Assembly (NCBI GenBank): GCA_009767595.1
Contig: VSDK01007123.1
Coordinates: forward strand, 213,787-277,786
Length of the DNA stretch: 64,000 bases
Direction: 5' to 3'
From: Symbiodinium kawagutii
Taxonomy: Eukaryota > Sar > Dinophyceae > Suessiales > Symbiodiniaceae
Of the stretch, positions 26,093 to 39,201 are shown piece by piece. A program made the position numbers and the translations under genes. Below the pieces are notes generated by a model. The model saw only the letters and a list, made by a program, of their open reading frames with translations. It was not told where the DNA came from and did no database searches. Each line of letters starts with the position of its first letter. Position 1 is the stretch's first letter.

Positions 26093-27059
26093 GAACTAAA
26101 ATGAAGTAAGCACAACCAGCGGTCAGCGGTCGTGCGCTGCAACAAGTCTGAGAATTGGGAACATCCATCCATGGTTACCATTGGTTAGTTTCAATAGATG
26201 GTGATTTACTAATGATGGTTACGAATAGATGGCTACTAATGGTTAGTATCATGCTGATAGATTGAAGTCTGAGAAATTCCACACAGAGTCGTACATTCAA
26301 TCAGGAATGAAGTCTGGGGATCTGACCCAGAGGTTTGGCAGAAAAGTTTGCCCAGAAAGTCTGAATGTAGAATACCGGAAGCTGATGCTTGAATACTTGC
26401 AACAACGGCTTCTTTAATTGGGATTAAAACACAAGAAATCACCTGCAGTCACCTGGGAGGGGCCATGACAGGCATGGCCCTACCTTTCCACTACGATGAG
26501 CGGGCGGTGGCAGTCTATTGCAGGCTTAGCACTGGTCTTGGAGGCTCTTGGATTTAACTGTCCAAAAGTCGTCACTTTTCGCTAGCGCAGGTAGCGCAGC
26601 TTGCTGTGAGGCCATAAAAATCTACCAAGTTGATTACTGAAACCATTGGCAAGCATGACGAACAATTGTATCAAGCATTAATCAGCAGTGGCATCGATTT
26701 CCATCCGATCATTCACAACTCTTATCAACCATCATGATTATCAATATCACAATGGCCATGATTGACTATCAGTATCCACTACTAACCACCATTTGTATTC
26801 TTGACTGCCCATTCTCAACCATCGCTGGCCATCACCAGTCATTGTTAGCTAAGCCATTTTGAAACATTACGACCCACTGTTCACCACTACTAGCCACCGC
26901 TCACCACTATCAACCACTCTTCACCACAATCATCCAACATAAAACCACTATAACCACCATAAACCATAGTTAATGACACAGTATCAACCACCATTTACCG
27001 CCATTAATTCACCACCATGAACCACCAAGTCAAGGCTATACCATGAATCCCCATCGTGC

Positions 27060-27111
27060 TTGGTCAACTCGCTGATGCAGCGTCGTTCGGAAGAACTGAG
27101 GTCGCCAGCAG
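27060..27111 (-). CDS. Small exon, unknown
   Basis: A minus-strand reading AAGDLSSSERRCISELTK after acceptor TTTACAG with a GC-type donor. It is a GC-rich island among degenerate repeats. No partner exon was firmly linked. Confidence 0.4.
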
Positions 27112-28267
27112 CTGTAAACTCCAACCCCGGAGGCTGGGCTCTGCCTCACAGTGCTGGTGGGTCGTTGAAGGTAGAGATCAAAGTCTATGTAAACCATCTG
27201 GGTTTAAGGGTTAAACAATATGGTTAAACAATATGCTTAATTATGGCTAAACAATATGCTTAACCAATATGGTAATGGGGTTAAAACCATCTGGGTTTTG
27301 AATTACTGATTCATACGGGTGAAGCAATGTGATGAATCATTGAATTCGAAATTTTGGTTAAACAGTGATGCATCATTTATGAGATTTTCTGAGCTAATCA
27401 ACCAATCAATCATCCATATAATCCCCAATATTGGGAACATAGAACATGTTTAAAACCACCATCCAAATAATATTGGTATATTCCTTCGCTCAACTTTTGA
27501 CCATCAGATATTGATGAAACACTTATTATCGCTAATCACGTGTCAGGGTTGTCCACAAGTGGCAGTGGAAGAATAATAGCAGGGAAACCAACACGGGCCT
27601 TGTGTGCTCGCTTGTGGATACCTTCATGTTCACCATCATTAATCGTCGTTGAGCATCAAGAAAAAACAACATGACCAATCATCACCAAACAATATAAACC
27701 ATTAGCTACCATTGCAAACCATTGCAAACATTTTTTCTAAAAACATCATTGACCAGTTCAGCCTGTTCGCCCTGCACGTCTGACCTCAAGCCGAGACACG
27801 CATCGAATTTGATACACTGGAGGAGTTTCACCTGGGAAATGAGTGACTGGGATGTAATGGTTCATATCTGGTTATGGGATGTTATGGGTCATAACCAATG
27901 GTTGATGACTATAACGGTTCATTAGATGGCTACCAGTTGATACTACGGAATTACAACTGGCAAGAATGGGGTTTGTCTAAGCCCGCAAATATGTGGCTTT
28001 GGATCAACAGTAACCAACCAAAACTCTATCGAGTAGCATTGCCACAAACAATTTCCCATCAGGACCATTTGGGGTACTTTCCAGCAAAAATCCTCAGATT
28101 TTGCTTTGGGAAGCCATCAAATATCTCTCGAGACCGTCCATACCAAAATGTCGAAGAGAAGCTGTGATACTTCCCATTTAACCAACTGCTTAGCTATTGA
28201 GGTTAAGCAAGCCAAATAAATTTAAATGAAATCAACACAAGCACCATACTAGAACAATCATCCCATG

Positions 28268-28368
28268 GTGGTTTCTCAAAATAGGGGACCCCTAAAATTG
28301 CTGGTTTATAAATATAAATGGTTAAACATGGATGATACCAGGGGGTACCCCTAGTTTTAAAAACACCC
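28268..28368. mobile_element. MITE-A copy 3
   Basis: Ends GGTTTCTCAAAATAGGGG and CCCCTAGTTTTAAAAACACC; the core has CTGGTTTATAAATATAAATGG. It abuts the donor side of the exon candidate at 28383-28480, about 15 bp away. Confidence 0.85.
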
Positions 28369-28382
28369 ACATGTACATCAAC

Positions 28383-28480
28383 CAGTATCAACTCATCGTC
28401 TTTCACAATGCAGCAAAGTGGATAGCCAGGGCCTGCTGTGTACTCTTCTTCTTCTGGCTCGATCAGCCACCTGATATTGG
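28383..28480 (-). CDS. Exon, unknown protein
   Basis: A clear minus-strand reading (RWLIEPEEEEYTAGPGYPLC followed by CIVKDDELIL), with acceptor GTCGCAG or ATATCAG and GT donor ATACTG|GTTGAT. The acidic run and regular codon use argue for coding. It probably belongs to a gene downstream of 29292, together with the AT-richer reading at 28567-28821. Confidence 0.5.
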
Positions 28481-28566
28481 CTGCGACAGGAGAAGGGCAG
28501 GAGAGTTCGGGCAATGATGTCATTCAATGTAGCGAAGTGAATTATAGGCTATAGTTTGAATGATAT

Positions 28567-28821
28567 TCAGGACCAATTAATATTCAAGATATGAAATTGA
28601 TTTCGGTGTACTAGACGTAAATAATATTCAATATTGAGGCTAGCTGGAATTCTACCAATCCGTTGGCTGGTTGTTTGGTTGCTGTATGTACAAAAGAATC
28701 TGATGTTGTTGGGGTATGCTAATTCAACACACAAAGTATGAGTTCGTTGGAAAATGATGTACAAGAGATGCAACATCTTGACGTTTGCATCAAGTGACAC
28801 TGGTTTCACAGATGTCACCAC
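28567..28821 (-). CDS. ORF candidate, unknown
   Basis: An 84-codon open reading without obvious repeat origin (SVKPVSLDANVKMLHLLYII) that ends TGA. There is no ATG at the left end of the open frame, and no acceptor was settled. It may be an exon of the same gene as 28383-28480 or chance. Confidence 0.25.
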   Translation of the reverse strand: MVTSVKPVSLDANVKMLHLLYIIFQRTHTLCVELAYPNNIRFFCTYSNQTTSQRIGRIPASLNIEYYLRLVHRNQFHILNINWS

Positions 28822-29291
28822 AGGTCATCCGGTCGCCGGGATCCACACTCTGCAGGTGAAGAGCCTGCAACTGAACAGACTCTCCAAGCCATAAAGTTGG
28901 GCTGATCGACCAATAGATAGGACTGAGCAATGTCTCTGCTTTCGTCACTTAGGAGGCCTGAACAGTGGGTCATTCTGAGGGATTGTCGGACTCAGACTTC
29001 GCAGCAATGTCTATGTTTAATCCGGCTGTACTGCCAGTGGGGATTCCCATTAACATCGATGATCCCGCACAAAGATAGCAGCTACTCACCATGGCCCTAT
29101 ACGAACCGACCCAGTCCTTGACATCACTGCTCTGGTATTCCCCAAGGAAAAAGTCAAGAAAAAATCGGATGTAGCTGATATAGAGAAGGTGTCTCAAGCA
29201 GGAGACACCGATCATTACGGTGGGAAGTCATCATGCCGCAGTGACAAAACACAATGCAATAGCCAAGTGGCAGGGCTTTCACCAGCTCATC

Positions 29292-32200
29292 TCAGGGTTT
29301 CGAGAGAGTTGACTCTAAGTCAATCATCTCTTGAATGCATTGAACCAACACAGCGTGCGCTGCGCCTGTCTTCTCTTGCACGATGACGTTGCAAAAGTGG
29401 CGCTCGTTTTGAGCATCACTTTGGATATCATCTTCAACCTCAGTTCCAGGCAACAAGAACCGCGTGTGCCTAGTTGATCCGCTGAAACTACTTGGGGGGC
29501 CTCTGTCATGGCTGTCAACTTCTAAGTTTTGGCCACATCGGTTCGGCTCCAGGGTCTCCATTTTAGGTCACTGACTTGGCATTCTGCATTTTCTTCCATA
29601 CCCTCAACTTGAAAGTGCAAGATCAACAATATGCAACGTCCAGGTTTTCTCGAACCAGGACAGCCACAAGAAACAAACCAGAAACCTGATGACCATCATC
29701 ATCTCCACCACCCAGACCCAGCCATACCCAGCCATCTGCCATCCCACGATCCCCTGGTCCGTGCCCACAGCTTGGCCGCCCCGACGTCCAAATACCATCC
29801 GCTCGCTTGGCCGAAGCGCGCGGACACCACGCGCAGGCGAAATCTCGGGGCGCAACATGGGATGTGTTGGCCACAGGGATCTGTGCAAAGGCTATGGACT
29901 TGTATCTTGTATCCTGTTCTGATGTGTAAATATATATATATATATATATCAATAACATAAACATATATATATATATGTATAAACAGATATCAATAACATA
30001 AACATATATATATATATGTACATCTTATCATGTAGACTATGCTAAATTATGGTCAACAAAAATAATGTTGTAATATATATGTTGTAATTACACATAATGA
30101 TCAGGAAAATTAGTAGAATATTGGTACTATGATTGTTCTTTTCGAGAGCCAGCAACCTGGGATCGGACCCACTGGCCCCAGCCCCAGGCCTTACTGTAGT
30201 TATGCTTCCAGTTCCATCCTGGCATTTTTCATACCTTGCTACCGGTGAAAAACACTGGTCATACGCAGTGATTCTGGATTTTAGGGTTTTAGGGTTTAGG
30301 CTTAGGGCTTTCGGGTGTGGGGTTTTAGGGTTTATGGTTTAGGGTTTAAGGTTTCTTGCCTCTCAACGTTTCAAAACAACGGGCCTACGCAGGATTTGAA
30401 ACATTTGAGGGGAGTAACTTCTTGGCAGGTCTTGTGACTCCGGGCAAAGCCCAGGCATTTGCCGTATATATATATATATATATATATATTTTTTTCAAAA
30501 AACAATACATATATATATATATATAGAAATATATTTTAAACATATACACATGTATACATGTATTAAAAAATGAGTAAATAAACATATTTGTTCAGATGTA
30601 ATACAAAAAACAAATTATCTATATAATATATATATATATATTTATTTATCTATTTATTTATTTATTTATTTGTTATGTATACAGTACATTGAATTCATTC
30701 AGAAACAAATGCAACTTATTCCTTTTTCTACCTTTTCCATGCTTTGGTATCGACTTTGGGCAAGAAAGTCACGACTTTGAGGTCCCGGCTGACCATCTGC
30801 ACTTCCACGTTCTACGCACCAATCGAAACCGGAAATGCAGGAAGCTGGTTGGTGAGCACTCACCAACGTCCTTAGTCGGGTTATATGATGAAATCTGCAG
30901 TCATGGGTCTGAAATAAGTCTTCCCAGTAAACTGCTTTTCGCAGGCTGAGAAGAAACAACTTGGCCTGGTGAATGACTGTATGCCAAATGAACTATGAAA
31001 CAGTGATGTGTTATTTGGCTGACCGCTTCAGGAATTGTAGTCAATCAATCATGATGGCTATAACGGTTCATCAATGGTAGCTAACTAACTAATCATTAAA
31101 CATCATGGTCAATGACCCATTCATCAATAACATTGATGAACCAATATAGCCGTTCATGGCAACTGGCCCACGGTTTTGGTGCTGCATTTTTCCAGGGCCT
31201 GGCATGTCGAAGGTACACCACTCATGGACAAAACCATCTCTTATGTGTTCCTGCAAATATTTATATGGTTGATGCGGTATCAGTATATCCATACATGACG
31301 GCAACCCTCCCACCATCTACAATTAGTGCAGTCCGAGAAGGACAATCACGTCATTTTGACTGGTACCCACTCAAATGGCTTAAATAAGTGTAGATTTCTT
31401 TTGGTTTTTATTCCCCAATTACAACCCGTTGGCACCACCACTGTTAGTCAGTTTCAAACAGCAACAAACAACAGACCATCAAACGATGAAACAGTTGAAC
31501 CATCATGAAATTTCGTACATAGGAACTGTGGTTTCATCAGCAAACACCCCGCGTTGGGGGAACAACACCGTGGTAACGGACCACCCGGAACCCTCCCAGC
31601 CATTCCCTCTGGAAGCCACTGACGTCGTCCGACTTCGTTGGTCCGTCTTTACGGCACGTTGCCTCGCAAAGCGCAGCGGTGGGTTCAGCTGTCAGCAATG
31701 GATTGCCCACCTCACTGTCAGCCATGGATAGTTCTCCCAAAAACTGGTTCACTTTTAGGAATTGGTATGTTACCTTTAACCATTTGAGCATCGGTTTTGC
31801 GATTTGTCAATAGTTAGAACTCCTATAAAACCTGCAGTCAATAGTTTGAAACACTTCCCGCGGTTTCAGACTGCAAATCTATGGTAGTAGCAGTGAAACT
31901 GAGCTGCTGGGCGCATCCAGGTACCAACCGATTTGATCGGTTCCCGACCTGGCTGTGGCTTCGAGCGCTGGTTGCCAGGAACAGTTCGTCGCAGTGGAAG
32001 CTGATGACGACTGGTGGGTCAAAAGCTGATGAAACATGTTCGCCCGAGCCTTAGGGTTTGCCCCGCATGGGTCTGAGAACATTTCCCAACGCTCAAATTC
32101 CTGCACAGGACCATTGTTTTTTGACTTCTGAGTTATCAAACCCTAAACCTCAAACCCTAAAACCCTAAAACCAAAACCCTAAAACCCTAAAACCAAAACC

Positions 32201-33306
32201 CTAAAAACCTAAAACCAAAACCCTAAAACCCTAAACCATGAATCACTGCGTATAGCCAGTGTTTTCGCATCTTGTCCAAGCCATCTCGACCTTGTACAAC
32301 ATGCTCCATTGCAGTGGCGCTTTATGTGGTGGGGCGAACGTTAAGGCTGGAGGGAACATGTTCAACAAGTAGTTGAATAGTAGTTTAATAGAAACTATTT
32401 GTGCTTAGAAACTGGTGGGTCAGAAACTACTATCAACAAGAGCTTCACAAGAGTTTGATAGGCAACTGTTGGTTGCCAATATTCATACGAGTGGATGTTG
32501 ATGGCTCATACTGGATCATTGATATTCAATTAGCGGCTGCTTGTTGATATGATGGATGAATGACCGGGGACAGCAATCAATATCCAATTCAGAAGAATTA
32601 TTAGCATCAAGTATCAACTCCGGATGTGCAACAAATTTGGAACCAGAAGTGTTGGTTGTTTGATGTGGCTTCTCACCCGGCAAAGCTGAATATTCAATAG
32701 CCAATGTGGGGTGTCCTCAACTTCCGGGCATAACAATTATGTTTCTTACTTTTTACAGCTGTTTGCTCCACTTGTGCGACTGAGAGCAAGGAGTTTACTA
32801 GAAAAAAACATATAGTAATAATACCAATGTGATACTTGCAAAAATAATGTGCATATTCATGCAAGTAATAACAATTACTAAACTACAACTAAATATACAC
32901 ACACTACGAGTATCTATCTAAAACTGATGAGATACAATTTGTATAGCTGAACCTGCCCTTGCAGGACTATGTTGAAGCATTTTTGTGCACATGTTCCTGG
33001 CCTGTATGCACAGTTAGTTGGGCACAGTAAGAAAAATAGTGCAATCAAAGGAATCAAGTTCCAGCAGTGCAAGGAAAATTGTTTGGCAAGTCTGGCAAGA
33101 AGTAATCTGCCAAGTACCTGTTTTAACCAGTAACAACTCAATCAATGACCCCACCCAAACCAAAGCAACCAACCACACAATCATCAGAATCGCCATTGCA
33201 TATGGCCGGGCCACGTCACATGGCGCAGACGGACAATTGGTTCCAAGTCGGCCTGTCCAGCGGGAGACAAAGCGACAGTGCACCCAACGATTTCACACAG
33301 AGGTCC
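29292..33306 (-). CDS. Unknown protein, 3' 269 codons, six exons
   Basis: Exons that join in phase: 33220-33306, 31949-32100, 31569-31714, 30732-30844, 29765-29880 and 29292-29487 (TGA). Distinct blocks: GCTVALSPAGQADLEPIVRL; FERWEMFSDPCGANPKARAN; NPLLTAEPTAALCEATCRKD; RDFLAQSRYQSMEK; and a C-terminal exon with GTEVEDDIQSDAQNERHFC. Four junctions are GT-AG; the 29765 donor is GC and its frame is the least certain. The 5' end lies to the right of 33306; AT-rich sequence at 33373-33600 holds open readings but no settled exon. No family is recognised. Two introns carry telomere-like blocks in opposite orientation. Confidence 0.6.
29931..30018. repeat. (TA)n runs with a tandem 39-bp duplication
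   Basis: ATCAATAACATAAACATA followed by a TA run occurs twice (about 29949-29985 and 29988-30022). More TA runs follow at 30466-30490, 30511-30524 and 30627-30640, then a TTTA run to 30670. All are in an intron of the 29292-33306 gene. Confidence 0.9.
30246..30352 (+). repeat. Telomere-like TTTAGGG block, left copy
   Basis: A 31-bp unique head (CACTGGTCATACGCAGTGAT inside) followed by degenerate TTTTAGGG/TTTAGGG units. The same head and array occur inverted at 32142-32268. It is intronic, between exons 30732-30844 and 29765-29880. Confidence 0.85.
32142..32268 (-). repeat. Telomere-like CCCTAAA block, right copy
   Basis: An array of CCCTAAAA and CCAAAA units followed by ATCACTGCGTATAGCCAGTG, the inverted counterpart of the left head. 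It lies in the intron between exons 33220-33306 and 31949-32100, about 40 bp from an acceptor. Confidence 0.88.
32516..32704 (-). CDS. ORF candidate in an intron
   Basis: A minus-strand 62-codon reading (HPELILDANNSSELDIDCC), open and not repeat-derived, inside the 32101-33219 intron of the gene above. It could be an alternative exon or chance. Splice sites were not settled. Confidence 0.25.
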   Translation of the reverse strand: MAIEYSALPGEKPHQTTNTSGSKFVAHPELILDANNSSELDIDCCPRSFIHHINKQPLIEYQ

Positions 33307-34417
33307 CTGGTTCCACTGTTGCTGTCAGCAACGAGCTAATCATGGAATAGTTGGCAGCCAACAATAGTACGTTCACGAAGCGGGCATCGCCAAGGCCAAA
33401 CACAAATGGGGATTGGCATCATTGGAATCGCAGCTAACGGGCATTGCATCCCAATGGAGAGTAGTTGACCAATGCCTGTAATGGAATGTGTGGAGAGCCA
33501 CTAACATGTAGATTAACATCTCAGCGGTCCGGTTTTCCACTACATTTTGTGATGCTACGATTGCTAAGGCAGCAAGTAGTGGCCAAGTTGACCACAAACG
33601 GTTGGGCCAGTTGGGCGTTTCATGGAATCCACTTTGAGACTCTTCAACAATGTCGCTTTCTGATCATGAAACAATGAATTTCAAAAGTAAAAGAATGCTC
33701 ATACCTTAGTTTGGTCCAAGCTCTTGTGCATCTCCAGCTAAGCTTTCCCTCAGCTCATATACGACTCCGGGCACACCAAAAAAATCCAGCTGTTCACTTC
33801 TAAATGAATGACTAGTTGCGAGTCCAACTGTGAGGATGTCAATCCATAATCAGTGTTAATGAGAATATGACTGGCTGGTTGGTGGTCTCAATCCCTGTTC
33901 ATACTAGTCAACCAACCATTTGTTAATTATTAGGGAAATGAAACATGTCTTAAAGGACCAGCCAGCTAGTATATTAGGATGTCTATTTTGTCTAAGAAAG
34001 GATGACTAGTCGCCTGTCCAAGTACATTCGGGATTGACCCAGCTCACCATATCCGATGCTCAGCGGCTGGAGTTGGGTGAACATCCTAGGTATGGGAGCC
34101 TTGGTATATCGACCGAGCGCGCCTCATATCATTGGTCCTGATTGTATTTCTATTATCAATTGTTTTAAACTTGATTAATGCACGCCCATAATCCTGATTA
34201 CTCCATATGATAATTCATATGATCAATCCTGATCATAAGTGACCATTATTAACCACTATCAAGGAGTATCAACCCTATCAACCGCTAGAAACGAACAAGA
34301 ACCAATGGAGGATGAGTTGGAGAATGGTAAGACCAAGTTGATCATATCAACATTGCGAAAACTGGCTAACGGTTGGACAAGAAATGATAGCTAATCAGTC
34401 GTTCATCGCCTAGCAAA

Positions 34418-34418
<1 letters not shown>

Positions 34419-34465
<47 letters not shown>
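34419..34465. repeat. (CAT)n microsatellite
   Basis: About 15 CAT/ATC units. The stretch 33700-35090 has only this and degenerate ACCACTATTA/TATCAACC repeats; I see no gene in it. Confidence 0.95.
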
Positions 34466-34466
<1 letters not shown>

Positions 34467-35105
34467 CATTATGAAACACTATCTATCTTCCTTCATCATT
34501 GATCAGTCCCTCTGTGAATCAGTTTTCATCAGTCATGAACGTAATATTATCAATATCGACCCTTGATCAAGACTTGTGAATTTCTGACCATTCAAGTGTT
34601 CACCAACATTTCATGTATAAATAAATATATGTTATTGAAGAGTAGTCATCAACCCATATCAACCGTTCTGTGAATGGTTCACTATTGCCTTTGTGAGTGG
34701 CTAGTTAATCACTATAAACCCGTAGCTGGACTATCATCAACCCGATCAATAATGATTGCATTTGTGACCACTATTACCACTACTATACCAATATTAACCA
34801 GTCATCATCAAGTTATCAACAACTTAGTCATCCCACTTATTATACCACTATTATTACCACTATTAACCACTATCAACCAGTCATGCTTATCATACCAGGT
34901 ATTACCACCAATCCCACTATTATTTCACTATGGTCGCCACTATTATTACCACTATTATACCGCTATTACTTTGTCATGATCCACTTATCAACAACTTAGT
35001 CATCCGACTTATTATACCACTCTTATTAGCACTATCAACCACTATATGATCGACTTATCAACAACTTATCAACCCATGACTCACTACTGGTCCCACGGCA
35101 CCCGC

Positions 35106-35191
35106 CATGTCCGGCCACCTCCTTGCTGGGCTGACGCGCAGCGGGAAGCACATCCACCTGACAGCCGCAACGGAGTCTGAGAATCTGATCC
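35106..35191 (-). CDS. GC-rich exon candidate
   Basis: A GC island in AT-rich repeats; acceptor GGATCAG and GT donor GGCGG|GTGCC frame a reading ending QVDVLPAARQPSKEVAGHGG. A plus-strand reading (MSGHLLAGLTRSGKHIHLTA) is also open, so strand and frame are unsettled. Confidence 0.3.
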
Positions 35192-35384
35192 CAGCAGTCC
35201 AACAACCACGCAGTCGTTGGCTATATGGGAATTCAATGATGGTTAATGATGTTTAATGATGGCTAAGGATGGTTATTTAATTGGTTAATGGTTATATAAT
35301 GATAATGATGGTTAATTACTACAATATCTATTGGAATGTAGAATGGAACCAACTAGATTGTTGGACTGAGGGGAAAGGGAAAAC

Positions 35385-35439
35385 AATGGTTAATGATAGG
35401 AGGACCAGGGGTACAGGGTTTTGACCCACTGCCATATGC
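35385..35439. mobile_element. MITE-B half copy
   Basis: Reverse-orientation end: GACCAGGGGTACAGGGTTTTGACCC followed by CACTGCCATAT. The other half is absent or unrecognisable. Confidence 0.55.
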
Positions 35440-35596
35440 CCACTATTTCATTGGAAATAGCATTCTACAACAATCCTTCTTATCGAACTGAAGCAATGCC
35501 ATACAGCATCATTGGGATACAGCGATTTCATTGGAAACACAACTGCAACTACAGCAAGAAATATCAGTAGTCCCAACAGCCACCAACAGCCCCCTC

Positions 35597-35669
35597 CTTC
35601 CGACAGCGCAAGGGCTGAGCCAGCATCATCCGGCAGCCAGGACGCACGTGCGAGGTCGTCAATTTGCTG
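35597..35669 (-). CDS. Exon, unknown protein
   Basis: A clean reading QQIDDLARASWLPDDAGSAL after acceptor ATCCAG, ending in a G-rich possible GA-type donor. Codon use is regular. No partner exon was linked; it lies downstream of the 36558-39397 gene. The interval 35700-36550 has one other open Ala/Leu/Ser-rich minus reading near 36410-36540. Confidence 0.42.
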
Positions 35670-36557
35670 CTGGATGGTTATTTTGGTGGATTGAGCGGAT
35701 GTTTGGCTGATTAATCCTATTCGATATAAACGGATATAAATGACGGCGGATATAGATAGTGATCACTGTACAGACTATGTAAGTAATGTATGGATCGAGA
35801 TACACGGCACGTATTGTCTATAAAAGTGACGGAGATATGCGGGGATATGTGGAGATGTGCAAATAAATGTGCAGTCCACATAATGAATCGTATGTGTTTT
35901 CATTGTGAATAATGTGCGCAAATCTTAGAATTGGATTCAAGTTCGCAAATATGCACTTGCGCGTGCGAAGACCTTGGCATTGATGGTGGGATTGGGTTGA
36001 AAAAACGCTCACATTCAGAATCCAAACCATCTCAGAACAACATTACTATGCATGTTTGGTGTATAGTGGCAGGGTGCTTGGCAAGAAATGGAACCCTGAA
36101 GGCAGGGAAACTCCCCTGATTGTGCAGCTGGATTTGAGAATAAAAAGCCTGAAAGAAGCACATATTGAATCTAAGGTGGCCCAAGGAAGTGGCTTACAAA
36201 TCCAGTGTCTGCTGCTTTAAGTAGCAATGCAAGCAATCATGACTACTGACCGTTCTTGGAATATGGAAAGCCGCATTGGGTTTTTTCCAGCCCGCACCAA
36301 TTCTGGTCAACCCCCATATTCACTAGGACTATTTCTACTAAGAGAGGGTCAAATTCCAATCCTTGGCTGAATTTGAATTAGATTGATTTTGATTTAGTAC
36401 TGTCCATCACCGCTGCCTGGCTCTCAAAACCTGAGCTTGAACTTGCAGAAAGCAAGCCAAGGTCCTGCAGGGCCTGCAAGGCCTTTAGGGTGAAAGATGA
36501 AGACGCAACCAGTCTGAGCAGCTTAGCATTTCCCATTCTCACCTCGCGCCAGAACAC

Positions 36558-39168
36558 TCATTTATATCTCCCCTCTGCGTCCGTGACGAAGTTCAGCAGG
36601 TATGTGGTACTAGGGTGGGGGAACCGTAATGTGTTTCCTGTCCTCGCTGCCTTGCTGTGAAAGCGTACCACATTCTGATTCTGTTTTAGGTATCGCACAC
36701 CTTCTGCTAACATTTCAAAGTCATCCTTTCCATCAGTGTGGAACAACAAAGGGGAGATCAACACATGGAAGATGCGGTACTGTACCTTGGCATTTCCACC
36801 ATTTGGGGCGACGTATCATGGTGACGTGGCTCATGTGCTGTAAGCGCTCTCGGGGGCATCTCTCAGAATCATGACCTTGGCGGTGGCCGAGGGTACTGAG
36901 TGATGGCCACAGGAAACCCACCAGCACTGGGGCACCATGGACAAACCCATGGATATTTGAAGGACATCCCGTTGCCAAGCATGTGAACTGGTGCAAAATG
37001 CGGTTTGACTACTGAAATCCCTCATCATCCTTGAAAAGATTGTTCCCAAACATATGGCTCAAAACCAGGGTACTGAAAAAGCCAAACTCAGTTCTCAACT
37101 ATTAGCGGTGCAAGCAAGTGGAACCATATACTTTGGTGGTTGATAACTTTGACCTCTGGCCATTTCAAAAGTGTCCCATCAGCTGAAGCAATGTTCTCAG
37201 ATAGCAACTCCCACTCTGGAATGTAGGCATTGTCGATGACGCCTTGAGCATCGGATCGACAGAGCAAGCAATGACAAAATAGTGCCGACAACTAGGTCAA
37301 AGGGGTGTCATCGGCTTGTTCAGAGTTCGTTGTAAATCTAGTCAAGCCACCCTAGATGCTCTTGCTAGCAACACAAGCCCGGCTGCCTTGTTGTGATATG
37401 CACACATATTGGTGCGAACTTATCTCTATCGCAGGTACTAACTGCAAAAATACCCCATGACCAATGATCAAACCTTACGACTGCAAAAATTGACAAAGAT
37501 CTCTGGGACTTGTAGACTTGTATTCTTTCCCACGTAAAAATGGCAAGAAAATTTACATTGTGGCACTTTGCAAAGGAAAATCCAAAAGTGTCTTTACAAG
37601 GCTTTACCAGACAATACCATATAAAACCAAATAACATCATATATTGATTTTACATGATTTTACAAGGTTTGGCCACTTTGTCATCTCTGCCACTGTTTGG
37701 CCAAAGCCGTGACAACGCTTCTATAAGGTGTGACCACCTGACCATGTGTTCCAACATCAGTGGCTCATCTTCACCCAACCAGTACTGCCATGCAACCACC
37801 AGTGGTACGGCCGCAACTTCTCAGCAAGGGTGAACATGTGCCATCCCTTTAGGGTGATTAGCTGATACAGAGATTGGTTGTAAGCCCACGCACCTATGGC
37901 AAAGAACCCCAAAGGTGTGATCAGCATGGTCAAGCCAATGGGATTTGTTCCTACCTTGGGGAGATGAACAGAAAAAAATGATTGGTAGCCTCAAGCATCC
38001 TGAGCTCTGATAAGTCTTCACAGAAAAACAAACATCCGTTTCGGAGCTACATCATGGACAACTCAATGTTTGGAGATGACCCATTGCATTTGCCATAATT
38101 GAATGATATGACTCAACCATCAACCATTCATAAATGATAGTTGTTACTGTAAAAATGGTCGGGTATGAAGGTAATTGACCATCATTAACCATTATTACTC
38201 AACCAATATCAACCACCTTTGACCCAATTGCCAGTTTACAGCCCCTAACCCAGCAACAACCACGTTGTATGATTAACCATCATTGAACATCCTTACCCAT
38301 CATTTACCATCATTAGCCACTATCATTCTGCACAAGGCCAACAAAACCAAGGTCAGTTCGCCGCTCACTGCAGACGCGCCTGCGCCAGGACGCTCGACTT
38401 TGAGAGCCTGAAATTTGAAGCGAGCAGCAACGCTGGGGGTTGGACCCCAGCGGTTTTACTTACAAGTGATTCGACCTAGCCATAGGGAATCCCATGAAAC
38501 GGTTGGTTTACTACTATAATAAGGTAGCCAGAGGGAACCACACATGATACAGCTGTGCTTGGTTGATTAAAATCATATTCTGTCTGATAGAATGTACTTT
38601 CGCAACATTTAATGTCTGCTTTTTACTTTGTAGTCATACATTCTATGAGAGACACAATATGTTTAAGAAACGGAAATGATGCATGTTCACTTCAATAAAG
38701 AGTTGTCTCATGTGATTTGGACTCAACAAACAAATCAGTTGGTGCCAAATGGGTCAACTTTATTGTGATTACTAATTCTGAGAAGTCGCTGTTGTGCAAG
38801 CCACACTACAACACGTGTTGCACACGTGAATGAGTGACCTCTCTAAGAATTCAATTGTTCAGCGAGCTGACACATGTTTCAAAGGATCCGGCTTGAGGGT
38901 GAGGGTGAACCAAAATACAAAAGATATTTGAATACCTATGTTGCCCCAAACATCTTTATCCACATTCCTGCAGACTTGCCATCAACATCAATTAGATGAA
39001 CTAGAGTGCACATAATATGCACATATATCCTCGAGATTTCATACATCTAATTTCATCATATATTATCTAATGATACAATGATCCAGGAAATCCATATATC
39101 CAGGAAATCCATATCATAACATTATGTACATCATATATCATGGACTATATTCTATCTATATCTATATC

Positions 39169-39201
<33 letters not shown>

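Noticed and set aside
30246-32268. A true chromosome end
   Set aside because: The TTTAGGG arrays are short, degenerate, inverted and internal to a gene, so they are interstitial.
36558-36620. Metallophosphoesterase start (FVTDAEG)
   Set aside because: The family's metal-binding Asp/His/Asn motifs do not follow on any exon I could join.
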